From an uncultured Clostridia bacterium (GTDB taxonomy: Bacteria; Bacillota; Clostridia; Christensenellales; UBA1242), in NCBI GenBank assembly GCA_947623795.1, contig CANQHS010000007.1:1-23106 (forward strand): a DNA stretch of 23,106 nt, given 5' to 3'. The notes beneath the pieces were generated by a model. That model was given only the letters and a program-made list of their open reading frames with translations. It was not told the origin of the DNA and did not search any database. A program made the position numbers and the translations under genes. Positions 8,081-14,535 of this stretch are shown piece after piece (within the stretch, counting starts at the first letter, position 1; each line of letters begins with the position of its first letter).

Positions 8081-10735
8081 CTATTGACCGTCTTTCTTCT
8101 GTTGCTTTTTCAATTCTTTAACAATTGTTTCGGAATTCTTTTCCATTGCCTTAGCAAACTCTTTAGCCAACTTGTCTTGTGCTTTTTCAAGGCCTTTGAA
8201 GCCGTCCGACAAATCCAAATCTATGTTTGCCGCGCTGCCATCAACCTTGATTTGTTCAATATTCGCTTGCAATTTTGACAATTCGTCCGACATAATTTGC
8301 GTCAAATTACCATTTGTGAAGTTATCGTTTTCAATCAAGTTTTCAGCAACTTTAACTTGTTGTGCTTGAATAGTTTGAACTTGTTGAGAAACAACTTGAT
8401 CACTTCTATTTTTCTGTTGAGCTAAGCCAATAATGTTATTGAATACTTCTGGAGTAAAACTATCCCCTAATGAACTAGCAAGATCTGCTGTTGCATCTGT
8501 AGATAGATCTCCTTTTTTAACAAAATTCATTGCAGCATCTTTATTAAGTCCTGTACCAGCAAGAATAGTGTCTAATTCGTCAGAAATTTTTTGATCGGTA
8601 TATCCGCCTTGTTTAGCAGCATTAGCGCGTTCTTGCAATGCTCTATATCTTGCGACGCCGCTTGCCGTACTTCTAAAGTCTGAGAATGACACACCAGACA
8701 AATCATCATCACCTTTGGCTCTACCCATAGCGTCAGCGAATATTCCTTTTAATCCATCCTGACCTTTTAAAATATCGAATATCTTTTCACCATTCGGCGA
8801 TTTTATCATTGTTTGAATAAATTTGTTTACTGCATCTGTTGAACCAGACTTTATTGCTTTTTCCAAATCTTGTTGCAATTTCTTTTCGCCAAATTCGCCT
8901 TCTCGTTTTTTCTTTATATCAGCGTCTGCAGCCTCTCTGGAAGTTTTCAAATCTCCCTTAAATCCTTTTATTATTTCACTTGGTTTGCCAATGCCAGATT
9001 TTTCACCAAGCCAATCAGAAACTCCCCCAAGAAGTCCGCCTTCACCTCTATGACCTTTTTCGCCAACTAACGAATCACCTATCGAGCCAAAGAAGCCTCC
9101 GGCAACAGATGTTCCTGCAAGTTTCTCTTTTCTTTGTTCTTTATATCTTTTTTCTGCATCTTTTTGAGCTTTTCTTGCCTCTCTATAGTAATTACTATCT
9201 TTTGTGTCTCCCTTATGTTCTTCTTCATATTTTCTATAAGCATCTAAGCCAGCCTGTTTTGCACCACCATTTGCTTTATCGTAAGCTCCCTTATTGTATT
9301 CGGATGCATCTAGATCTTTACGCACTTTTCTTCTTCTGTTGGCAGTTGTGCCAGCTCTAATAAATGCACCGGCAGTTTTTGTGGTTCCTTTAACAGCATG
9401 GCCCAAACCTTTTTTAAATCTATTAAGTGAATTGCTTGCCAAACCTGCACCTGCTGTATACGCATTGTCTCCACCTATGAAGCCAGTTAGAGTTTCAATG
9501 AAGTCAGAAACCATATAAAGGGCTGCAATGTTAAGCAAGATTGAAACTATGCCCGTCCATTGCAAGCCCGCTGCCGAAGCAAGCAACGTTGTTGGATTGA
9601 CAGCCAAATTGGATATCATTGCTCCGCTAGACGAAGATGTTGAGTATAAATCAATTTGATTTATAATAGGGACTAAGCACAAGAACAGATTCATGCCCGC
9701 CACCGCACCATAAGCAGAAAGCGTGTTTTTTATAAAACTATTTTTCCACGATTGAACGCTTGAGCCGTCATTGAGAGGATACATTGCGCATATGGCAGGA
9801 CTTGCGACAAACAGCAAGATTAAATTAAACAACCTTTTCACCATGCCAAATGCAATTTTGCCCAACGCAAACAATATGAACACGCCGCCGCCGGCAAGCA
9901 CAATGAAATTTATCTCCCAAGTGTCATAAAAGGTCGTGACTTCATAACCACCCATACCCTCAGCGCTAGACATCCAAAAAGGATCTGGTCCGCCCTGAGC
10001 AGAGAAAATTGCTTCCACAACTTCGGCATATTGTTCAGGTGTGTAAGTGCCGATTTTATCTTCATCTATTTCCCCATCCGTTTTTAAGCTATTAGGATCA
10101 AAATTAAAGTCTAATGTGATTTTAACCTTTCTATCGATACAAAAATATTTATGAAGTCCAACGATATTTTCAACTTCGCCCTTATCTACACCATTCCTAG
10201 CTCTATTGGCATTATAACCAGAAACAACAAACAGTTGACTACTTAAAGAAATGTTCGATGAACTTGTTCGCGTTGCGCCATTTATGGCTTGAAGCAAAAT
10301 GTTGGCAACCCATACGCCCAACAAGCACAAAACCGGAACGAGCACAAAATTTGCCAATCCCTTAAACGCATTCGCGACAATTTCCTTCCAACTTTGAGGC
10401 TTAGATTTGTATGCGTTGCGGATAAACGCCATAGCGGTGAATATAACGAGCAAGAAAATTGCCAAAATCAAAATTGAAATGAAAATATTTTTAACTAAAT
10501 CGGAAGTGAGGAAATAATAGACGATTCCGCCGCCATTTTCACCATTGATTGAACCAACCACTTGATTTGTGAATTGACCACTTGAATTAATCGTATCCCC
10601 GCTGATTGAAACCGTTCCTATGCCTGCGAAAGCATAAAAGATGGATTGGAACACATCAATCAACGAACCAATAACGCTAAACAATGGCCATAAGATATTG
10701 CCAACCAAAGCTAATATACCATCAAAGAAACCCAT
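8081..10735 (-). CDS. VirB6/TrbL-like polytopic T4SS channel protein
   Basis: 884 residues from the ATG at 10735 (AGAGGGG upstream); a longer frame from a TTG at 10780 lies in repeat sequence and was rejected. The N-terminal half has about seven hydrophobic spans (roughly 10-38, 80-106, 126-152, 276-298, 301-320, 337-360, 393-418) with a ~120-residue polar loop at 155-275. From about 435 to the end it is hydrophilic and charged, Gly/Lys/Gln-rich, presumably cytosolic. This layout fits VirB6/TrbL inner-membrane channel proteins of Gram-positive conjugation systems. Codon use is uneven: the C-terminal domain and the polar loop read arginine mainly as AGA, while VirB4 uses many CGN codons, suggesting replaced segments. 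Confidence 0.85.
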   Translation of the reverse strand: MGFFDGILALVGNILWPLFSVIGSLIDVFQSIFYAFAGIGTVSISGDTINSSGQFTNQVVGSINGENGGGIVYYFLTSDLVKNIFISILILAIFLLVIFTAMAFIRNAYKSKPQSWKEIVANAFKGLANFVLVPVLCLLGVWVANILLQAINGATRTSSSNISLSSQLFVVSGYNANRARNGVDKGEVENIVGLHKYFCIDRKVKITLDFNFDPNSLKTDGEIDEDKIGTYTPEQYAEVVEAIFSAQGGPDPFWMSSAEGMGGYEVTTFYDTWEINFIVLAGGGVFILFALGKIAFGMVKRLFNLILLFVASPAICAMYPLNDGSSVQSWKNSFIKNTLSAYGAVAGMNLFLCLVPIINQIDLYSTSSSSGAMISNLAVNPTTLLASAAGLQWTGIVSILLNIAALYMVSDFIETLTGFIGGDNAYTAGAGLASNSLNRFKKGLGHAVKGTTKTAGAFIRAGTTANRRRKVRKDLDASEYNKGAYDKANGGAKQAGLDAYRKYEEEHKGDTKDSNYYREARKAQKDAEKRYKEQRKEKLAGTSVAGGFFGSIGDSLVGEKGHRGEGGLLGGVSDWLGEKSGIGKPSEIIKGFKGDLKTSREAADADIKKKREGEFGEKKLQQDLEKAIKSGSTDAVNKFIQTMIKSPNGEKIFDILKGQDGLKGIFADAMGRAKGDDDLSGVSFSDFRSTASGVARYRALQERANAAKQGGYTDQKISDELDTILAGTGLNKDAAMNFVKKGDLSTDATADLASSLGDSFTPEVFNNIIGLAQQKNRSDQVVSQQVQTIQAQQVKVAENLIENDNFTNGNLTQIMSDELSKLQANIEQIKVDGSAANIDLDLSDGFKGLEKAQDKLAKEFAKAMEKNSETIVKELKKQQKKDGQ

Positions 10736-10817
10736 ATTTTCCCCTCTTACGTCACAAACTGCACTTTTGCTAGTCCGCAAAGCATTGCGGACATAAGCCT
10801 AAGTTTGTTTGTTCCTC

Positions 10818-10856
10818 TCCCCTTCAAAACAATGAATTGTTTTGTGGGGACCCCGT
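10818..10856. repeat. Nested hairpin repeat, copy 1
   Basis: CCCC, then CAAAACAAT-ga-ATTGTTTTG, then GGGG and ACCCCGT. A second copy in the same orientation lies at 14321-14360 and differs by one inserted A. Likely part of a dispersed palindromic repeat family. Confidence 0.85.
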
Positions 10857-10970
10857 ATTTTCTGCCACACCTTGTCATTCTGAGCGAGCAACGCGAGTCG
10901 AAGAATCTCTTCGTGCCACGGTGACAACACCACACTCAACTCAAGGTGACAAAATAAACTTGTTAAGTTT

Positions 10971-10999
10971 ATTATACACCAAAAAAACAAAATAAACAA
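10971..10999 (-). promoter_or_regulatory. Candidate promoter for virB6-virB4
   Basis: Minus strand TTGTTT, 17 bp, TATAAT. It gives a ~230-nt leader that crosses repeat elements of cluster A before reaching the VirB6-like start. The -10 is perfect, the -35 weak. Confidence 0.5.
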
Positions 11000-11054
11000 A
11001 CAAATCCAACAAATTTCTTATATTTTTCTTACTACTTTTAATTAATTCCATCAT

Positions 11055-11199
11055 ATGTCATACCGAGCGAGCAACGCGAGTCTTGTCATTCTGAACGCAG
11101 TGAAGAATCCCACAATCAGAAAACGAGACCCGTTCGACTCCGCTACGCTCCGCTCAGGGTGACATAAAGAGATACACTCGACTCCGCTCGGTATGACAT
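11055..11199. repeat. 145-bp element with 15-bp perfect terminal inverted repeats
   Basis: The ends are ATGTCATACCGAGCG (11055-11069) and its exact reverse complement (11185-11199). Inside is a second imperfect pair: GTCATTCTGAACGCAG on the left and CGCTCAGGGTGAC on the right. No coding capacity. The size and nested inverted ends resemble REP/MITE-type elements. Confidence 0.8.
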
Positions 11200-11345
11200 T
11201 TATAAATAAAATCCTCTTTAATATGGAAAAGGAGTAATGAGGGAAAAACTGCTCGCTGGTTGTCCCTCATAGTAGAGGCACAACCGAGCAAAAGGCTTAC
11301 GTTTGTGAGCAAGGCGAAACAAACTAGCAATAGCGAGAGTTGTGC

Positions 11346-12842
11346 CTATTTCCAGAGAGTTTCGTGTTCGGCGCAATAGAACTTGGAATCTGTTTGATTT
11401 TCAAATCTGAGTCCTACGCCATCTGCGACATAAGTGTAAACATCATTTGTTTCGCTTTCGGCTGCCGGCAATTTGAGATAGAAATCCTTTGTTAGATTGC
11501 TATTTAGGATTTCATAAAGCGAAAGCCCGTCGGCAAGCGGATTGTCTGCACTTGTGACGCCCGATTCGATGTTGGCAAAAACAGCCGCACTCAAATTTTG
11601 CGTATATTCCACTTGATAGATTGTGTCTTGATAATTTTCGCCTTCTAGGAAAAGATAAGGAGTTAGCTCGGCGCCATTTTCCCCATTGAGATAAACTTTT
11701 AGGTCGCCGATATTTTCAATATTGCCGAGATTGAAGCTAAGTTCGCTAAAGTTCACGCCCTTTTTAGGCATGAAGATGAAAGCGAGATAGTTTTCCGCCG
11801 CAATGTTTTTTGCATAATCCTCATCGCCTTCCAAAATATAGTCTTTAACATACACCATTTCGGTGCGCTGTTGTGCGGTTGGATTTATGCTTGCTGAAAT
11901 TTTTTCGCCAAGAGCTTGTGAAGTTGGCTGAGTTTCGTTGCCTTCGTCAAGGCTTATCGCTCCGCTTTTGCCGAGCAAATAATCCCTAACTTTATTTGAA
12001 ATTTCCTCACTTATTGCTTGATTGTAGCCAAAATATTTTATGCCCGCAATTTTGTCGCTAAATGTGCTGGCAGTTCCTTCCGGATTATCTGCCAAATAAA
12101 CCGTGTCTGCAATCAAGTTGACAAGGTTATATAAATTGGTGCCTGAATAATCGGCTGCAAATTGCGAATAGTCATAATCTTCCGCTGGCAAAGTTTTTTC
12201 TGCGTCTGGCAACAAATTTATTGTTATTTGAAGGCCGCCATCCGCATCCAAATCCGTCTTTATTTCAACAATTGTGTTCGCGTAGTTCTTAATCAATTCA
12301 TTTTGCGATTTTTCTTGGTCACGATAAATCGTCCTTATTCCATAAAAATCCGCGCCCTTAATTCCGTTAGGCGAGCTCATCCCGCCATTGCCACTGCTCC
12401 CGCCAAAAAGCCATGGGAACATTGCTTCCAGCACCGCCCCAACAAGAGCAGCAATCAAGAGAATAAAGCCTAAAACTAATATAAAAGGCACTGCCACAGC
12501 AAGAATAGATTTAACTTTTGCCCAAAATTGCGCTTTCCTTTGTTTCATTTTTAGTTCAAGTTCAATAACACGCGTAGGCATATATTTTCTTGCCGCATTT
12601 ATAATTTCCTTTTCTTTTTTGGTGAAAAATGGAAATATCTTTTGGGGTGCGTGCTTCTCAATTTTTACAAATTGTCTATATAGTTGCGGGGATATCTGTT
12701 TTTTGCTTCCCTCTTCGTCGTCGGCTTCGTCGTCTTCGGATTCCTCGCTTTCCTCGTCATCGCCGTCTTCATCTTCTTCGTCTAATTCTTCATCTTCTTC
12801 GTCATACTCATCATATTCTTCTTCAAAATCATCATCATCCAT
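11346..12842 (-). CDS. Acidic bitopic T4SS membrane protein (VirB8/TcpC-like by topology)
   Basis: 498 residues from the ATG at 12842; GGGAGG lies 11 bases upstream, and a GTG at 12854 was rejected because it overlaps that site. Residues 1-45 are almost entirely Asp/Glu with a few Tyr/Ser. A basic, helical stretch (50-110) leads to one strong membrane span (about 112-143), and the remaining ~350 residues are extracytoplasmic, with Ser/Gly/Asn-rich linkers. One span with a large outer domain, in a locus with VirB2, VirB6 and VirB4, is the layout of VirB8/TcpC scaffold proteins, but no sequence motif proves it. It has its own promoter and follows a strong terminator. Alternative: a strain-specific surface adhesin of the conjugation apparatus. 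Confidence 0.7.
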   Translation of the reverse strand: MDDDDFEEEYDEYDEEDEELDEEDEDGDDEESEESEDDEADDEEGSKKQISPQLYRQFVKIEKHAPQKIFPFFTKKEKEIINAARKYMPTRVIELELKMKQRKAQFWAKVKSILAVAVPFILVLGFILLIAALVGAVLEAMFPWLFGGSSGNGGMSSPNGIKGADFYGIRTIYRDQEKSQNELIKNYANTIVEIKTDLDADGGLQITINLLPDAEKTLPAEDYDYSQFAADYSGTNLYNLVNLIADTVYLADNPEGTASTFSDKIAGIKYFGYNQAISEEISNKVRDYLLGKSGAISLDEGNETQPTSQALGEKISASINPTAQQRTEMVYVKDYILEGDEDYAKNIAAENYLAFIFMPKKGVNFSELSFNLGNIENIGDLKVYLNGENGAELTPYLFLEGENYQDTIYQVEYTQNLSAAVFANIESGVTSADNPLADGLSLYEILNSNLTKDFYLKLPAAESETNDVYTYVADGVGLRFENQTDSKFYCAEHETLWK

Positions 12843-12891
12843 AAAGACGCACACCTCCCCATTTTCGTTTAAATTCTTTAATATTAGTTTT

Positions 12892-12920
12892 AGTATAACA
12901 AATTAAAACATTTTTACCAA
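12892..12920 (-). promoter_or_regulatory. Promoter of the acidic membrane protein gene
   Basis: Minus strand TTGGTA, 17 bp, TATACT, giving a ~45-nt leader ahead of GGGAGG and the ATG at 12842. Confidence 0.7.
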
Positions 12921-12953
12921 ATATTTTTAAAGTCTAAATTAAAAAAGGCAAAC

Positions 12954-12979
12954 AAAAAAGAGAGCGATTGCTCTCTTTT
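12954..12979 (-). terminator. Terminator after the lipoprotein gene
   Basis: Minus strand AAAAGAGAGC-AATC-GCTCTCTTTTTT: a 10-bp perfect stem, 4-nt loop and U-run, about 40 bp past the lipoprotein stop. It separates the lipoprotein from the acidic membrane protein. Confidence 0.93.
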
Positions 12980-13016
12980 ATCCAACTACGATTTTGGTGT
13001 TTGTGTTGCCGTTTTT

Positions 13017-13454
13017 CTAATCTTCGCCCTCACCTTTATCATCGACATCGGGTTTAGGAATTATCCCCCCCCCCTTGACAGTGTATTCAACCGTGAAAGA
13101 TTTCCCTAGCCAAACAACTGTCATAGTTCTAGTTCCTGCCGTCCTTGTATCTAAACCATAACTAATCATACCCTTGGCGATTGCTTTCGCAAGGCTGTCT
13201 ACTGAGATTGTTTCTTCTGTGGTTGTGTCTGTTTCAGGATGATAAATTTTTTCTGTTCCTGTGGCTGAAAAAGTAGAATCAAATGTTGCATCTGCAAAAG
13301 AATCCCCAATGTTATAGTTCCAACCTTTTAATGGCGATAAAGCGGCTTTATTATCTTCCTGTCCGCACGCTGACAAAAGGAAACATCCGGACAAAACAAC
13401 CATAACCAATGTCAATATCAATGCAAATTTTGTTTGCTTTTTTAAGTTTTTCAT
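13017..13454 (-). CDS. Small lipoprotein of the T4SS locus with an in-frame G10 tract
   Basis: 145 residues; GGGGG lies six bases before the ATG. Residues 1-24 form a basic-hydrophobic signal with a lipobox, VVLSGC (Cys24), or the nearby LLSAC (Cys30), so the product should be lipid-anchored outside the membrane. The C-terminal half (ISYGLDTRTAGTRTMTV, then LGKSFTVEYTV) resembles the end of a bacterial Ig-like (group 3-type) fold. Codons 127-130 (K-G-G-G) are encoded through ten consecutive G, after which an acidic tail (DVDDKGEGED) ends the protein. Losing or gaining one G causes a stop within one to four codons of the tract. It could aid cell contact or pilus assembly; the exact role is unknown. 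Confidence 0.8.
   Translation of the reverse strand: MKNLKKQTKFALILTLVMVVLSGCFLLSACGQEDNKAALSPLKGWNYNIGDSFADATFDSTFSATGTEKIYHPETDTTTEETISVDSLAKAIAKGMISYGLDTRTAGTRTMTVVWLGKSFTVEYTVKGGGIIPKPDVDDKGEGED
13065..13074 (-). repeat. Homopolymeric G10 tract inside the lipoprotein gene
   Basis: Ten C on the plus strand (G10 in the mRNA) in an AT-rich genome. Such tracts are prone to slipped-strand mispairing. With G9 the frame reads GGA then TAA; with G11 it reads GAT AAT TCC TAA. Both remove the acidic tail. Confidence 0.8.
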
Positions 13455-13471
13455 ATTTCCCCCTTGATTTT

Positions 13472-13499
13472 ATTTTACCCAATTAAAAACAAAAGTCAA
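13472..13499 (-). promoter_or_regulatory. Promoter of the lipoprotein gene
   Basis: Minus strand TTGACT, 16 bp, TAAAAT, located between the pilin terminator and the lipoprotein ribosome site. Confidence 0.7.
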
Positions 13500-13520
13500 A
13501 CAAAAATCATAAAATTTTAC

Positions 13521-13548
13521 AAAAAAATACGGGTTCCCCCGCATTTTT
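13521..13548 (-). terminator. Terminator after the pilin gene
   Basis: Minus strand AAAATGCGGG-GGAA-CCCGTATTTTTTT: a stem of about 10 bp with one G-U pair, followed by a U-run, 12-40 bp after the pilin stop. Confidence 0.85.
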
Positions 13549-13560
13549 GTTTTTTTGTTA

Positions 13561-13860
13561 TTATTGCCAATTTGTTGGGTCGATAGTTTTGCCAATACCG
13601 ATGTTGTTTGCAAGCCAATAGAACAAGGCGATAAGAATCAAAACGACAACGATACCAACAATAACATAAATCAATTTTTGTTTTGCTTCTTCCCTTTCGT
13701 TCTTTTCATCTGCTTTAACGAATTTGATACCAACCACAATGGCATAGATGATACCAGCAACTGACGCCAAAATCAATATAGGGTTAATAATACCCAAAAT
13801 GCTATTAACAAGAGTATCTGCCCAACCGATGCCGGTGCTTACCAAAAATTTACTAAACAT
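13561..13860 (-). CDS. VirB2-like pilin / pilin-like conjugal transfer protein
   Basis: 99 residues from the ATG at 13860 (AAAGGGGG ten bases upstream; an earlier in-frame start is unsupported). Two membrane spans (about 22-44 and 67-91) flank a short, highly charged cytosolic loop, KADEKNEREEAKQK. This two-helix hairpin with a charged turn is the form of VirB2/TrbC pilins and of the small pilin-like proteins found beside VirB6 and VirB4 genes in mycoplasma and Bacillota ICEs. No cleavable signal peptide is evident. It is the first gene of the minus-strand T4SS series and is a separate transcription unit, which allows the high expression a pilin needs. Confidence 0.82.
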   Translation of the reverse strand: MFSKFLVSTGIGWADTLVNSILGIINPILILASVAGIIYAIVVGIKFVKADEKNEREEAKQKLIYVIVGIVVVLILIALFYWLANNIGIGKTIDPTNWQ

Positions 13861-13882
13861 AAAATAATTTCCCCCTTTATGC

Positions 13883-13905
13883 GACACAATTTTGCGTTTT
13901 GTGTC
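13883..13905. promoter_or_regulatory. Dyad in the pilin leader
   Basis: GACACAA and TTGTGTC (7-bp arms, 9-nt spacer) lie between the candidate pilin promoter and its ribosome site. It could be an operator or a leader hairpin; there is no U-run, so termination is unlikely. Confidence 0.4.
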
Positions 13906-13918
13906 AATTTATGACTAT

Positions 13919-13947
13919 ATGATAACAAGTTAAAAATTTAAAATCAA
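13919..13947 (-). promoter_or_regulatory. Candidate promoter of the pilin gene
   Basis: Minus strand TTGATT, 17 bp, TATCAT. A second TTGACA lies closer to the gene inside the GACACAA dyad but lacks a good -10. Confidence 0.5.
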
Positions 13948-14037
13948 CTAAATTTTACATATTTTTTAAAATTTTTTTAACTTTAAATTATTTTGTTTAA
14001 AATTCTTTTAATTATACCAAAAATGATAAGGTTGCCT

Positions 14038-14452
14038 CAATGTCATGCTGAGCGACGGGGTCCCCACAAGAACTTGTTTGAAGTGGGGTAAAAGTCGAAG
14101 CATCCCACAAATAGAATATGTCACTCCGATTAGGGGATTCTTCGACGCACTGCGTTTGCTCAGAATGACAACGTCACAAACTGCGCTATTGCTAATTCTT
14201 GGGGACCCCGCAAGGCGAACGCCGCAGTGGGGAGCGGAGCCTGCAAGTGCCAATCGAGCAAGGGCAAATACTTTTGCTCGGCGAGATATTAACTTGCATG
14301 GGCGAGCAGTTTGCTCCTTTTCCCCTTCAAAACAAATGAATTGTTTTGTGGGGACCCCGTTAGACCCTTCGACTACGCTCAGGGTGACATGAGAGATTCT
14401 TCGACTGCGCTACGCTTCGCTCAGAATGACAGAATGCTGCGTTCAACATGAC
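14038..14452. repeat. Intergenic palindromic repeat cluster B (no gene)
   Basis: About 415 bp between the divergent pilin and VirD4 genes. The outer ends are TGTCATGCTGAGCG (14040-14053) and, inverted, CGTTCAACATGACA near 14450 (12 of 14 positions match). Inside are two copies of a GATTCTTCGAC ... CTCAGAATGACA element (from about 14137 and 14395), the 24-nt repeat (14171-14194), GC-rich GGGGACCCC-type hairpins, and the CCCC/GGGG hairpin (14321-14360). The 24-nt repeat and the CCCC hairpin occur in the same order and orientation as in cluster A. Open frames here are by-products. Confidence 0.85.
14321..14360. repeat. Nested hairpin repeat, copy 2
   Basis: CCCC, CAAAACAA, a short loop, TTGTTTTG, GGGG, then ACCCCGT. 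Same orientation as 10818-10856, one base longer. Confidence 0.85.
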
Positions 14453-14475
14453 AGCAAAAACCTTTGCGAATTTAT

Positions 14476-14503
14476 TTGACTTTTTTATTTTTATTGTTAT
14501 AAT
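14476..14503 (+). promoter_or_regulatory. Promoter of the virD4-like gene
   Basis: TTGACT, 16 bp, TATAAT, ending 32 bp before the VirD4 start; TAGGAG follows as the ribosome site. Confidence 0.8.
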
Positions 14504-14535
14504 TTTTTATATATCATTATTATATAGGAGTTTAA

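Larger units (their letters stand above)
10736..11345. repeat. Intergenic palindromic repeat cluster A (no gene)
   Basis: About 610 bp between the acidic membrane protein and the VirB6-like gene. From left to right it holds a 24-nt repeat (10749-10772, 22/24 identical to 14171-14194), a hairpin GTCCGCAA-agca-TTGCGGAC (10773-10792), the CCCC/GGGG hairpin (10818-10856), an element starting GTCATTCTGAGCGAG (from 10875), a promoter for virB6, the 145-bp element with 15-bp inverted ends (11055-11199), and inverted repeats TGAGGGA/TCCCTCA (11238-11269) and AGGCACAAC/GTTGTGCCT (11276-11347). Short open frames here are by-products of the repeats. Confidence 0.85.

Noticed and set aside
10736..10999. 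Short frames in cluster A, including a 15-residue extension of the VirB6-like protein
   Set aside because: They read through palindromic repeats; the ATG at 10735 has AGAGGGG at proper spacing.
12388..12906. 172-codon plus-strand frame antisense to the acidic protein
   Set aside because: It mirrors the Asp/Glu codons as Ser runs; a shadow of the real minus-strand gene.
14008..14452. Open frames of 80-115 codons on both strands in cluster B
   Set aside because: Both strands are open because of palindromic repeats; no ribosome sites and no protein-like composition.
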